Program-made: the position numbers and the translations under genes
Shown: piece by piece, positions 1 to 11,104 of the stretch
Layout of the letters: the number at the start of each line of letters is the position of its first letter
Numbering within the stretch: position 1 is the stretch's first letter
The notes under the pieces: generated by a model
Seen by the model: only the letters and a program-made list of their open reading frames with translations
Databases searched by the model: none
Told to the model about the DNA's origin: nothing
NCBI GenBank assembly: GCA_016788885.1
Contig: JAEURX010000036.1
Location: 62,001 to 126,000 of the forward strand
Length of the DNA stretch: 64,000 nt
Source of the DNA: Nitrospira sp.
Lineage (GTDB): Bacteria; Nitrospirota; Nitrospiria; Nitrospirales; Nitrospiraceae
Direction: 5' to 3'

Positions 1-2
1 AA

Positions 3-149
3 CTCAAGTTGTTCGGGACTCAACGGGATTGGCTCGATCACATGATGCCCAGGCAAGAACTCTACGACCTGCTTCAGTATGACGATCAGCAACCATCGAC
101 CGGGAGGCTCCATGAACCAGGTCATACAGGAACACCCAGCAACCAATAG
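3..149 (+). CDS. prpB: 2-methylisocitrate lyase, C-terminal end only (5' end outside window)
   Basis: The reading frame is open from the left edge to a TAG at 147-149, and its product ends with GTQRDWLDHMMPRQELYDLL followed by a short polar tail. From memory, this resembles the C-terminal end of 2-methylisocitrate lyases (PrpB), where a GTQ...MQTR.ELY pattern precedes the last helix. PrpB cleaves 2-methylisocitrate to succinate and pyruvate in the cytoplasm. The frame overlaps the next gene's start by 38 bases, as expected for tightly packed operon partners. Only about 48 residues are visible, so the call rests on that motif plus the citrate-synthase-type neighbour; another isocitrate-lyase/PEP-mutase family member is possible. 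Confidence 0.55.
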   Translation, partial: LKLFGTQRDWLDHMMPRQELYDLLQYDDQQPSTGRLHEPGHTGTPSNQ

Positions 150-1290
150 GTTGGGCCAACTCCCCTACAGCCCTGGACTGGAAGGCGTCATCGCCGGCGA
201 ATCGGCCATCTGCCAGGTGGACGAAGGGGAATCAGGCCTTCGGTATCGAGGGTATGCCATCCGTGATCTCGCGACATGGAGTAGCTTCGAAGAAGTCGCT
301 CACCTGTTGCTGGTTGGGCGTTTGCCGACAGGGTCTGAGTTGCGCACTTTCTCTGATCGGCTGGTGAAGGATCGACAGCTTCCGGACGCAGTACTGCGGT
401 TGATTGAGACCTTGCGCCCTGGGCTGCATCCGATGGACGTGCTGCGAACCGGTTTATCACTCCTGGGGATGAGTGACCCCGACGCGCAAGACGGATCACC
501 GGAAGGAACCCTTCGTCAATCGATCCGACTCTTGGGCCAAGTCCCCTGTCTTGTCGCCGACAGCCACCGGATTATGGCGGGACTGCCGCCCCAGCCACGA
601 GACCATTCCGGCGGGTTTGCGGAACATCTGCTGCGCCTCATCATCGGGCAGATACGAGGCGATGTTGGCGACGCCATGGTACAGACGCTGAACGTGTCTC
701 TGATCCTGTATGCCGAACACGAGTTCAATGCCTCCACCTTTTCCGCCCGAGTCACGGCATCCACCCTCGCAGATTTGTACGGAGCCCTGACGGCGGCAGT
801 AGCCACGCTGAAAGGTCCGCTCCACGGAGGCGCCAATGAAGCGGTAGCTGCCATGCTGCTCGAAATCGACACCCCGGCGCGGGCGGAATCCTGGGTGCGT
901 CAGGCCCTCGCCGAGAAGCGACGAGTGATGGGATTTGGTCATCGCGTGCTGAAACAAGGCGATGCCCGCTCGGTGATCATCCAAGGCCATGCAGAACGAT
1001 TATGCGAGCTGTGCCAGGATCGCCGCTGGTATCAGATCGCGTCGACTATTGACCACATCATGCTGGAGGAAAAAGGGCTTCGCCCGAATCTCGATTTCTA
1101 CACCGCCGTGGCATACCTCTTGATGGGTATTCCACGCGAACTGTCCACACCGCTGTTCGTCTGCTCCCGCCTCACCGGTTGGTGCGCCCATGTCATGGAG
1201 CAGCAGCAGCACAACCGCCTCATCAGACCACGGGCCCGGTACACCGGCCCGTCACTGAGGACGTATGAGCCCCTTCACCGGCGCATCTGA
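112..1290 (+). CDS. prpC: 2-methylcitrate synthase / citrate synthase family
   Basis: A 392-residue citrate-synthase-fold enzyme condensing oxaloacetate with propionyl-CoA or acetyl-CoA. The family's catalytic residues are visible: His203 in AEHEFNAST, His238 in GPLHGGANE, His277 in MGFGHRVLK and Asp328 in RPNLDFY. The length fits the short dimeric form typical of methylcitrate synthases and Gram-positive-type citrate synthases. The ATG at 112 is chosen over one at 79 because GGGAGG lies 4 bases upstream. The preceding PrpB-like tail and the acyl-CoA genes that follow favour a role in propionyl-CoA disposal (methylcitrate cycle). Sequence alone cannot exclude ordinary citrate synthase activity. 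The stop lies 26 bases inside the next gene, suggesting translational coupling. Confidence 0.85.
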   Translation: MNQVIQEHPATNRLGQLPYSPGLEGVIAGESAICQVDEGESGLRYRGYAIRDLATWSSFEEVAHLLLVGRLPTGSELRTFSDRLVKDRQLPDAVLRLIETLRPGLHPMDVLRTGLSLLGMSDPDAQDGSPEGTLRQSIRLLGQVPCLVADSHRIMAGLPPQPRDHSGGFAEHLLRLIIGQIRGDVGDAMVQTLNVSLILYAEHEFNASTFSARVTASTLADLYGALTAAVATLKGPLHGGANEAVAAMLLEIDTPARAESWVRQALAEKRRVMGFGHRVLKQGDARSVIIQGHAERLCELCQDRRWYQIASTIDHIMLEEKGLRPNLDFYTAVAYLLMGIPRELSTPLFVCSRLTGWCAHVMEQQQHNRLIRPRARYTGPSLRTYEPLHRRI

Positions 1291-2986
1291 CAGGATCGAG
1301 CAGGCGCGCGATGCCTCCGGATCGGTTGCAGAACTTCCCTGGGTCTCGTTTGCCGAATTCTTTCGCGCACGCGTGTACGACCCGCACCTCGTGACCAGAA
1401 ACTTCCTCACCTATTGCGACGACGAACGCCGTATCCGCCGGACCTATACCTATGCGGAATTGGGCGCAACCGTCGATCGCCTGGCGAACGTATTACACAG
1501 CACGCTCGGCCTCACGCGCGGAGACCGAGTCGCCACACTGCTCTTCAACGATGACTTGACGGTGCTGACCTACTTTGCGGCCTGGAAATTAGGCATCGCC
1601 GTGGTACCCATCAACCTCGACGAATCGACCGAACGGAAGCGGTATATCCTCGAGCATGCGGACGTCACAGCCGCGTGCTGTTGGCGGGATGTCTACCCCG
1701 AGATCACAGACCTTCAGACGACCCTACCGGCCCTGCGAGAAGTCGTGGCCTTCGGCGACCGTGGACTACTCGACCTCACGCGACAATCGGCAGGCGGCAG
1801 AAGACACGACTCCCTTGCTCCACCTCGTCCCTGTCCCTCGACCTCACAACTCCACGACCCGGCGCTGATCGTGTACACCTCCGGCACCACCGGGCAGCCC
1901 AAAGGGGTGATCCTGACGGTGGCGAATCTGCTGATCGATGCGGATGCCATCGCGGCCTGGCATGGTTTCGACTCCAACGACCGATTGATGTGCGTGCTAC
2001 CGGTTCACCACGTCAACGGAATCGTGGTCACGCTGGTGACACCGCTGTATTGCAAAGGCAGCGTGGTACTGAACCGCAAGTTCAGCACCGACAGTTTTTG
2101 GCGGCGGCTCCACGAGGAAGGCGTCACGTCCGTGAGCGTCGTACCCACGCTGCTCGAGTTTCTCTTGGAGGCCGACGAGGACATGCGCCCCTATCGATTG
2201 GAACGATTCGTCGGGGCGATCTGCGGAGCCGGACCGTTACTGAAAGACACCGCGTTGCGCTTCGAAGACCGATTTGGGTTTCCCATCCACCATGGTTACG
2301 GCCTCTCGGAAACCACCTGCTATTCCTCCTTTCTGCCCACCGATCTCACTCCGGCACAACACCGCCATTGGCTCGCAGACTATGAATTCCCGTCGGTGGG
2401 GGTGGCACTTCGCCACAACGTCATGGCCATCCTCGACGACCAGGGACGGCCCACTCCGGAAGGTATGCGCGGGGAGATCTGTATCCGCGGGCGCACTGTG
2501 TGTGCCGGTTATTTCCGGCGCGAGGACGCCAACGAGGCAGCATTTCAGTGGGGCTGGTTCCGCTCGGGAGATGAAGGCTTGTATCGAGCAGACGAAACGG
2601 GCAGACCGTTCTTCTTCGTCTCAGGACGATTGAAAGAACTCATCATCCGCGGCGGGGTGAACATCTCTCCCTTGGAGATCGACGATGTCTTGAAGGCGCA
2701 TCGCGGCGTGAAGTTCGCCATGGCGATCCCCTTTGAGAACCGCTACTACGGCGAAGAAATCGCGGCCTACATCGTCACGCACCCTGGGGAAAACTCCGTC
2801 ACCGAAGCGGACCTGCTGGCCCATTGCCGCACACGGTTGCCCTTCGCCAAGCAACCCAAAATTGTCCTGTTCGGCGATGAGATCCCCTATACGTCCACCG
2901 GGAAACCCAAACGGCTGGAGTTGAAGGCCAGGCTAGCAACCGCCCTGGCTCAGTATCGAGATCGGCAGTTCAAAGATCGCGCATGA
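1265..2986 (+). CDS. AMP-dependent acyl-CoA synthetase/ligase
   Basis: A 573-residue class I adenylate-forming enzyme that activates a carboxylic acid through an acyl-AMP and transfers it to CoA. The phosphate-binding loop YTSGTTGQPKG is at residues 204-214. The YGLSETT adenine-binding motif, the hinge-region SGRLKELIIRGGVNISP and a C-terminal TSTGKPKR with the catalytic lysine follow in the expected order. The sequence does not look like propionyl-CoA ligase PrpE or acetyl-CoA synthetase; it is closer to fatty-acid/aryl-CoA ligases, and the substrate cannot be read. GAGGA just ahead of ATG 1265 and the overlap with the synthase gene place it in the same operon. Confidence 0.85.
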   Translation: MSPFTGASDRIEQARDASGSVAELPWVSFAEFFRARVYDPHLVTRNFLTYCDDERRIRRTYTYAELGATVDRLANVLHSTLGLTRGDRVATLLFNDDLTVLTYFAAWKLGIAVVPINLDESTERKRYILEHADVTAACCWRDVYPEITDLQTTLPALREVVAFGDRGLLDLTRQSAGGRRHDSLAPPRPCPSTSQLHDPALIVYTSGTTGQPKGVILTVANLLIDADAIAAWHGFDSNDRLMCVLPVHHVNGIVVTLVTPLYCKGSVVLNRKFSTDSFWRRLHEEGVTSVSVVPTLLEFLLEADEDMRPYRLERFVGAICGAGPLLKDTALRFEDRFGFPIHHGYGLSETTCYSSFLPTDLTPAQHRHWLADYEFPSVGVALRHNVMAILDDQGRPTPEGMRGEICIRGRTVCAGYFRREDANEAAFQWGWFRSGDEGLYRADETGRPFFFVSGRLKELIIRGGVNISPLEIDDVLKAHRGVKFAMAIPFENRYYGEEIAAYIVTHPGENSVTEADLLAHCRTRLPFAKQPKIVLFGDEIPYTSTGKPKRLELKARLATALAQYRDRQFKDRA

Positions 2987-3008
2987 CCATCAACGGGTGA
3001 GGCACCAT

Positions 3009-4940
3009 ATGAGCCCCCTCTTCAAAGGATTCGAACAGATCGAAGAAGCCCGTGAACGATTGACGGGCAGCAGTTTTCTGGCCGGCCTGTATGACGGACG
3101 GCCGGACTTCACCCTGCTGCTCACCTCGCCTCAACCACCGGAGGAAAAGGCGGCCGGTGATGCGTACTGCCAGCAGATCGAGACGTTTTTGCGGCACAAC
3201 GTCGATGCTGAAGCCATCGAACGTCAGGCGAAAATTCCCGAATCGGTGATTCAAGGGCTGTTCAATCTTGGTGCATTCGGAATGAAAATTCCGAAGGAGT
3301 ACGGTGGGCAGGGCTTCTCCTACACGAATTACGGTCGCGTCCTGACATTGATCGCCAGCTGGAGCAACATTCTCGCGCTGACCGTGGCTGTGCCGCAATC
3401 CATCGGCATCGCCATGCCGATTCTCCTCTTCGGGCACGAGGATCAGAAACGTAAGTATCTTCCCCTGGTGGCGCGGGAAGCGATTTCGGCCTTCGCCCTC
3501 ACAGAGCCGATGACCGGGTCTGATGCCGCACACGTGCGAACGGAAGCCGTGCTCGACCGGACCGGGAGTCACTTCCTGGTCAACGGTGAAAAGCTCTGGT
3601 GCACCAATGGACCAATCGCCCGCTACATTACGCTCATCGCGCGCGTTCCGGCCCGACGGGTGTCACGGGACGGACGAATAGAGTGGGTGCCCGTCCAGGA
3701 AGGACAGGGAGCAGACGACCGGGTCCACACGGCGTTTATTCTCGACATGTCCGCACCGGGACTGCTGGTACGGCAACGGTGTCAGTTCGAAGGCTGCCGA
3801 GGCATCGAGAATGCCCACATCACGTTGAAGCAAGTGCAGATCCCTGTCGAAAACGTCATCGGCGAAGTCGGCAAGGGATTGAAATATGCACTCACCATTC
3901 TGAATGTGGGACGCGGGGTCAGCATTCCGGCCATTTGCCTCGGCATGGCCAAGCAGGCCTGGCAACCGACCATCGACCGAGCCAATGCCCGCATCACCTT
4001 CCAGAAACCGTTGGCAGAGCGGCAAACTCAGCAGATTCGGCTGGGCGACATGGCCGGGCATCTCTTTGCCATGGAAGCGCTGGCCATGCTGGTCTGGCGA
4101 CTCGCCGATCAACACCGGCACGACATACGGATCGAAGCGGCCGTGGCCAAAGTCTTTTGCTCGGAACATACGATTCGATTTCTCCGGGATGCCCAGATTC
4201 TGTTCGGCGGCATGGGGTACGAAACCGCGGAATCGAAAAACCTGCGCGGCGAACCGGCCTTCGGCATCGAACAACTCGTACGTGATGCCGAGATGTACCG
4301 CATTGGTGAAGGCGCGACAGATATCCTTCGTCCTTTCGTTGTTCGCGAAGGATTGAGCGCGCACCTGGATCGGGCGAAGGCGCTCTATACCGGGGAGCTG
4401 TCCATCCTCGACCAGTCACGACAAGCCATCAAGTTGGCAGGATTCTACCTCCCCTGGTATCTGCGGCAATGGCTGAAGCGGCCGCTGCCGGACAGTCCCG
4501 AGTTCGGGCATCCCCAGGTGGAACTGGTGACACAGTATGTGGAACGGATGAGTCGGCGACTGGCCCGGGATATTTTCCGGGCGATGGTGCGATTCCAAGC
4601 CTCGTTCCAGGAGGAACAGCGGCTCCAGAATCGAATTGAGTCGGTCGGCGAAGACCTGCTTGCCATGCTGGCGACCGTACTGTACGCCGAGGAGCAGACT
4701 CGGTTTGAGGGACGCACAACCGTCTGGGAGTTGGCGGAGTCCTTCTGCGCCGGCGCCAAGCAGCGCGTGACCCAACGCCTCGCTGAATTCCGGCATCACG
4801 GCGACTACTTCACCGCCACAACCGGCACCCATGCGCTGAAAGGATACTATCCGAGTTTATCGTCAGGCATCGTGCACCGTCGCTTGGAAGACTACCGTCA
4901 AAGGAAACAGGCCTCCGATTGCGTGAACAGGCTGCACTGA
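3009..4940 (+). CDS. acyl-CoA dehydrogenase, long form
   Basis: A 643-residue FAD-dependent acyl-CoA dehydrogenase that introduces a 2,3-double bond in an acyl-CoA. The signature FALTEPMTGSDAAHVRTEAV lies in the first third. A C-terminal domain contains YRIGEGATDILRPF, where the glutamate matches the catalytic-base position in long-chain and isovaleryl types. About 200 extra residues after the core resemble the C-terminal extension of VLCAD-like enzymes. ATG 3009 is preferred over GTG 2997 because GTGAGG sits 6 bases ahead of it. Co-transcription with the ligase suggests that an activated acid is dehydrogenated toward propionyl-CoA; the substrate is inferred, not seen. Confidence 0.87.
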   Translation: MSPLFKGFEQIEEARERLTGSSFLAGLYDGRPDFTLLLTSPQPPEEKAAGDAYCQQIETFLRHNVDAEAIERQAKIPESVIQGLFNLGAFGMKIPKEYGGQGFSYTNYGRVLTLIASWSNILALTVAVPQSIGIAMPILLFGHEDQKRKYLPLVAREAISAFALTEPMTGSDAAHVRTEAVLDRTGSHFLVNGEKLWCTNGPIARYITLIARVPARRVSRDGRIEWVPVQEGQGADDRVHTAFILDMSAPGLLVRQRCQFEGCRGIENAHITLKQVQIPVENVIGEVGKGLKYALTILNVGRGVSIPAICLGMAKQAWQPTIDRANARITFQKPLAERQTQQIRLGDMAGHLFAMEALAMLVWRLADQHRHDIRIEAAVAKVFCSEHTIRFLRDAQILFGGMGYETAESKNLRGEPAFGIEQLVRDAEMYRIGEGATDILRPFVVREGLSAHLDRAKALYTGELSILDQSRQAIKLAGFYLPWYLRQWLKRPLPDSPEFGHPQVELVTQYVERMSRRLARDIFRAMVRFQASFQEEQRLQNRIESVGEDLLAMLATVLYAEEQTRFEGRTTVWELAESFCAGAKQRVTQRLAEFRHHGDYFTATTGTHALKGYYPSLSSGIVHRRLEDYRQRKQASDCVNRLH

Positions 4941-4977
4941 CACGAAGGTGCGGCCCACCGCAACAGGAGTGCGCCCG

Positions 4978-5907
4978 TTACCCCTTGGCTAGGCCCAACC
5001 CGGCCACCACCTCCACCTTGAACGGCGGACTGTCCTCTCCCATCAGCAACGTCCGGCAGGGAAAGGGAATCTCGATGTGTTGCGCATCGAAGGCTTTCTT
5101 GAGACGGCGCCGATATTCACGCCCGATCTTCCATTGCTCGGCCGGTTTCGTTTTGATACGCGCGCGAATCGTCACGGCGCTATCGGCAAAATTGTCGACC
5201 CCGACGATCTCAATCGGCTCAAGGATCAGCGCACTGAATTCCTGGTCCTGGCGTAGTCCTTCGCCCACCGCTCGCATCACCTCCACCACCCGATCCGTCT
5301 CCTCCCGATAGGCCACGCCCATGTCCAGCACAAAGGCCGACCAGTCTCTGGTCATGTTGGACAGGGTGGTAATCCCACCGTTGGGGAAAATGTGCACCAC
5401 GCCGGAGAAATCTCGCAATGAGATCGTTCTGAAGGTAATGGTCTCAACCTGCCCGCCCGTCCCGTTGATCACGGCGACATCTCCGAGCCTGATCTGATCT
5501 TCCAGAATGATGAAGAACCCGCTCATCAGATCACGTACCAAGTGTTGCGCGCCGAAGCCGACAGCGAGGCCCAGAATGCCGGCACCGGCCAAAATCGGGG
5601 CAATATCTAATCCGGCCATTTGCAACGATTCAATGATGATGATCGCCCACGTCGCAGACAACGCGATGGTTCTCAGAATTCCCGTCAGCGTAGCCGCCCG
5701 CTTGGAGGCCACTCCTGATTCCTGGTCGACCCTGTCGCTGGCCACAATCATCACCCGCTCCAGCTCGCGCAAACCAAGGCGCACGAACCGGATCGCCACG
5801 TACCCGATCATGAGCACCAAGACGATCCGTAAACTGGCGATGCCCACGCTGGCAGCCATGTTGATCAGCCATGGCCATGCGGTCTCGATCGAAAATTGGG
5901 TCATCAT
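4978..5907 (-). CDS. MscS-family mechanosensitive ion channel
   Basis: A 309-residue small-conductance mechanosensitive channel family protein of the inner membrane that gates on membrane tension to release solutes. A first membrane helix spans residues 13-40. Further hydrophobic helices around residues 90-125 lead into a glycine/alanine-rich pore helix (AGAGILGLAVGFGAQHLVRD). The usual MscS beta domain with a conserved FPNG turn and an alpha/beta C-terminus follow. AAGGAGT lies about 7 bases ahead of the ATG. The gene converges on the acyl-CoA dehydrogenase with only 37 bases between them. It is separated by 189 bases from the lipoprotein gene upstream, so it probably has its own promoter. 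Confidence 0.9.
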   Translation of the reverse strand: MMTQFSIETAWPWLINMAASVGIASLRIVLVLMIGYVAIRFVRLGLRELERVMIVASDRVDQESGVASKRAATLTGILRTIALSATWAIIIIESLQMAGLDIAPILAGAGILGLAVGFGAQHLVRDLMSGFFIILEDQIRLGDVAVINGTGGQVETITFRTISLRDFSGVVHIFPNGGITTLSNMTRDWSAFVLDMGVAYREETDRVVEVMRAVGEGLRQDQEFSALILEPIEIVGVDNFADSAVTIRARIKTKPAEQWKIGREYRRRLKKAFDAQHIEIPFPCRTLLMGEDSPPFKVEVVAGLGLAKG

Positions 5908-6096
5908 CGATGTACTCCTTTCACAGTATCGGTCAGGATCGGACAGGCGGTCCGCCTGCCATCAGGATACTGGCTGGTGCGTCGTCATTCCTTGGATACA
6001 GTCGGCATCAGTAGGATGTCGACCATCGCCGTAATCGTGTCCTGACGACGTAAGTCCGGCGTCGACGTGTCACGGCCAACAGTGCGTCATGCAGGA

Positions 6097-7335
6097 CTAC
6101 TTGGCAATGGTAATCGCCGGAGTTGGAGTTTTTGAAATGTCGGTGACGGTCATTTGAAAGAGTTGCGCCAACACACGGAAGGTGCCGAGATTCCACGGAT
6201 CTAACGCGCCGTCGTCATAGGAAGCCTTGACGATCGAATACCACCGGTCTTCGAACTTCACGGCAAACGCGGCATTGTCCGGCCTGGCGGTGGTTTCACC
6301 GATATCCAAGGTCCGCACGGGATTGAGCACGACGACGCCCGTCCGCTCGTCGGATTCGACCTGGAACTCAGGATCGGCGGCAATGCCGTTGGCCAGAAAT
6401 CGCATGATCTTGTTAAAGCTTCGGATGACCAGAAATCCATGCAGGGGATAGTCTCCGCCGGGACCGTCCGGTCGGATATCGATGAGAATGTAGTTGCGCG
6501 GATACTGCTGCGCCTCCTCATGCAACAACCGGCGTTCCTCATTCGGCAATTGCATGGGATCGTAATTGGTGATCACGGTCCTCCCGGTGACCCGACGTCG
6601 GACGGTCAGGGACGGTTCCTCGCTGGTCCCACCGATGGCGTACCCTCGATCCATCGCGTCAAGAATCTTGTCGAGGCCTCGCACCAGGTCGCCTGAGCCC
6701 GATCGGGTAGAGAGCGGAAGCGCCACCGTCTGTTCGAAACTCAGCGGCGTGACTTGGAGGTCGCGCGAGAGGTTCAAGGCCGAAAGATGCATGACGCGAC
6801 GGCGGAACTCCCGATACTCGTCGGGGAAAAACGGCATATTGCGATAAAACGCGGACTCTCCGTAGCCGCTGGCCTGAATCCCGCTCGCCATCAGGCGAAG
6901 AATGATCGCGGGCTCGACGCCCTGCTGAAACATGAACGTCACACGGCTTTCGTCGAACGGGGTGAGGATGCGGCTGGTAAACTCCTCACCTTGAATCGGA
7001 ACGATCGTCATCGTCGGACGTTCGGCCATGCTGCCGCCGAACGAAAGCCCCAACGAATCCGGCCCCGGAGACACAACGGTATGCGTCAACCCGGCGCTTG
7101 CTTGGAATTCGAACGTCGCCGCCACACTGGACACACCGGTGAAGTGTTGCGGAAGAAAATGCCGTGACCGGGCGATGTTGAGCAGCAACATTTCAGCTTC
7201 AACCCGTCCAACCGCTCGATCATATTCGAGCACGGCTTGGTGCAGCGCAATCGGCGAGAGACAGCCCGCCGACAGAAGAGGGAGCAGCCCCACCAGGAGG
7301 GCACTCAGTGCGGTCCGCAGACATGACGACTGCAT
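6097..7335 (-). CDS. conserved outer-membrane-type lipoprotein, function unknown
   Basis: A 412-residue predicted lipoprotein. The N-terminus is a hydrophobic signal ending in the lipobox LSAGC, and the mature part is rich in charged and beta-prone residues without a motif I recognise. The chosen ATG (7335) has AGGTG 7 bases upstream; an in-frame ATG at 7350 is also possible. The gene follows the TPR-protein gene with about 22 bases between stop and start, so the two are likely co-transcribed and may work together at the cell envelope. A repeated pattern of Arg-rich turns and a GGDYPLHGFLVIRS segment suggests a folded periplasmic domain. I do not assign a function. Confidence 0.75.
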   Translation of the reverse strand: MQSSCLRTALSALLVGLLPLLSAGCLSPIALHQAVLEYDRAVGRVEAEMLLLNIARSRHFLPQHFTGVSSVAATFEFQASAGLTHTVVSPGPDSLGLSFGGSMAERPTMTIVPIQGEEFTSRILTPFDESRVTFMFQQGVEPAIILRLMASGIQASGYGESAFYRNMPFFPDEYREFRRRVMHLSALNLSRDLQVTPLSFEQTVALPLSTRSGSGDLVRGLDKILDAMDRGYAIGGTSEEPSLTVRRRVTGRTVITNYDPMQLPNEERRLLHEEAQQYPRNYILIDIRPDGPGGDYPLHGFLVIRSFNKIMRFLANGIAADPEFQVESDERTGVVVLNPVRTLDIGETTARPDNAAFAVKFEDRWYSIVKASYDDGALDPWNLGTFRVLAQLFQMTVTDISKTPTPAITIAK

Positions 7336-7357
7336 CTCGCACACCTGCATTGATCGC

Positions 7358-8731
7358 CTATGGCTCCAATACCGCAAGGTGTTTCCGCACCGCCTCCACT
7401 TTGTCACGATGATCCGGTTGAGCTTCAGCCAACCCGATGTAACGGCGGTAAGACTGAATCGCTTCGCCACGCTGATTGCGCGCAATGAATGCCTCACCCA
7501 AGTTGTAGTACGCGACAGGATCATTGGGCTGCAACGAGGCCGCCGCGCGAAATGCCGCCAACGCGTCGTCGACCTGCCCCTTGTTCAACAAGGCCACCCC
7601 AAGATTGTTCTGGGCTGCGACACTGTTCGGTGCTGCCTGCAGAGCTGAGCGGTATGCCGCAATCGCCCCGTCGATATCCCCCTGCTTCTGCAACAGCACC
7701 GCCAACGCTTCCTGCGTGGGCGCATGGGAAGGCTGACGCGCCAACATCGCCCGATATTCCGTCAGCGCCCCTGCATCGTCGCCGGCCCGGTCGAGAAGCT
7801 GCCCCACCTCATAATGCAAAGCCCCTTGTCCGGGATCCAACTTCAACACTTCGCGGAATGCCGCCAACGCCCCGTTGAAATCCCCTTTGGCCTTCAGCGC
7901 CAGACCGAGGTTGTAATGGGCGTCCGCATTCTCCGGCTGCAAACGGATGGCGGTGCGACCAGATCCGATCGCGCCGTCCAGTTCCCCCTTCACCAACAGG
8001 GCGGCGCTAAGGTTCAAGCAATACAGAGCGGCCGCCGACCCCGCTTGAAGCCGTAATGCCGCGCGATACTCCCCGATGGCCTCGTCGAGCTGTCCTTTTC
8101 GTTGCAGCACTAAGCCCAGGTTGTTATGGGCTGTGGCATTGTTGGGTTGCAGACGCAGGGTTTCGCGGTATTCCTCGATCGCTCCGTCGGCATCCCCCTT
8201 CGCCTCCAATGCCAACGCGAGATTGTGATGGGGGGCGGCATTGCCTGGCTGAAGCCGGATCGCATGCCGGTAGGCCTCGATCGCCTCATCAACCTTCCCC
8301 TGCTCACTCAACGCCACGCCAAGGTTGTTGTGAATGGCGGCAAACTCCGGTTGCACGCTCAACGCGGCTCGATATTCCCGAATGGCTTCATCGAGAGCCC
8401 CCTGCGCCGCTAGAGAAAGCCCCAGCGCATGGTGAGCCTCCGGAAAATCAGGTCGCTTATGCAGCGCAGCCTGGAATTTCTCCACCGCCTCCACATAGTT
8501 GCCCTTCGCATGGAGGGCCACACCACCGTAGTACAGGCTCTCGGCTTCACCGGTCTGCACTCCTGGTCGCGGCTTTTGCGGGATGATTTGAGGACTGGAC
8601 GAGCGTGCCCGATGCACGGACCGCTTCTTCGTTGCCGGTCGGGCATCGTGGCCCAGCGCCGCCGAGAGCGGAGCGGCAAGACAGAAGGCGGCGAGCACGG
8701 CAATGGAACAACGAGCGAAAAACCAGGTCAT
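7358..8731 (-). CDS. exported TPR-repeat protein
   Basis: A 457-residue protein with an N-terminal signal sequence (hydrophobic stretch about residues 4-26, ending near an Ala-rich site). A Lys/Arg/Pro-rich linker and about ten tetratricopeptide repeats fill residues 65-457. Most repeats follow the pattern A..NLG.AL...G..D.AI..YR.A..L.P. TPR superhelices bind protein partners, so this is probably a periplasmic scaffold. ATG 8731 is chosen; a GTG two codons earlier is possible. It precedes the lipoprotein gene in what looks like a two-gene operon. One repeat (about residues 225-262, with LYCLNLSAALLVKG) departs from the pattern by a short insertion. Confidence 0.85.
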   Translation of the reverse strand: MTWFFARCSIAVLAAFCLAAPLSAALGHDARPATKKRSVHRARSSSPQIIPQKPRPGVQTGEAESLYYGGVALHAKGNYVEAVEKFQAALHKRPDFPEAHHALGLSLAAQGALDEAIREYRAALSVQPEFAAIHNNLGVALSEQGKVDEAIEAYRHAIRLQPGNAAPHHNLALALEAKGDADGAIEEYRETLRLQPNNATAHNNLGLVLQRKGQLDEAIGEYRAALRLQAGSAAALYCLNLSAALLVKGELDGAIGSGRTAIRLQPENADAHYNLGLALKAKGDFNGALAAFREVLKLDPGQGALHYEVGQLLDRAGDDAGALTEYRAMLARQPSHAPTQEALAVLLQKQGDIDGAIAAYRSALQAAPNSVAAQNNLGVALLNKGQVDDALAAFRAAASLQPNDPVAYYNLGEAFIARNQRGEAIQSYRRYIGLAEAQPDHRDKVEAVRKHLAVLEP

Positions 8732-8857
8732 CGTCACCCGTAGACAAGATCAGACGGTGCAGTATCTTGCCGACCGAACACAAACAAATCAAGCCCTGGA
8801 GACCTCATTCCCCTGCTCGATCCGCTGACATGCGCCACAGTTTTCCTCACGCGTCGG

Positions 8858-8887
8858 TAGACACCTCGGGGCCTGTTCGGCTATGAT
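8858..8887 (+). promoter_or_regulatory. candidate sigma-70 promoter for the tRNA gene
   Basis: TAGACA (8858-8863) and TATGAT (8882-8887) are separated by 18 bases, each one mismatch from the -35 and -10 consensus. They end 35 bases before the tRNA, which is a typical distance. Confidence 0.55.
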
Positions 8888-8922
8888 AGCGATTCGTTTC
8901 AGCCAGCCCTCGATACGACCGT

Positions 8923-8998
8923 GGCGGTGTAGCTCAGTTGGCAGAGCAGCGGACTCATAAGCCGCGGGTCACCCGTTCAATCCGGGTCACCGCCACCA
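8923..8998 (+). tRNA. tRNA with CAT anticodon (elongator Met, or Ile2)
   Basis: A 76-base cloverleaf. The acceptor stem GGCGGTG pairs with CACCGCC, D stem GCTC pairs with GAGC, the anticodon loop is CTCATAA, the T arm contains GTTCAATCC, and the CCA end is encoded. The anticodon CAT at 8956-8958 fits elongator tRNA-Met; a lysidine-modified tRNA-Ile2 has the same loop and cannot be excluded by eye. The bottom pair of the anticodon stem is an A-G mismatch (8953/8961), which is unusual. The gene stands alone between the TPR gene (divergent) and the kinase gene. Confidence 0.93.
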
Positions 8999-9223
8999 AA
9001 TTTCTTTCGAAATCGGCCACTCGCTTCACAATCTGCGCACCCCTGCGACAATGCCACCGCACAGGGTCGCGTGATCGCTTGAGTTCTGGTTGGGTTGACT
9101 CAGAATGATCCAAGAGTCACGATCGAGGAGGGATTGACGCAGGATTTTCCGTACGGTCGAGGAGAGGGACCTCCTCCCGCAAGCGCCGAACCAGCGCCAT
9201 CAGGTGTTTGGCCCCATGACGGG

Positions 9224-11100
<1,877 letters not shown>

Positions 11101-11104
<4 letters not shown>

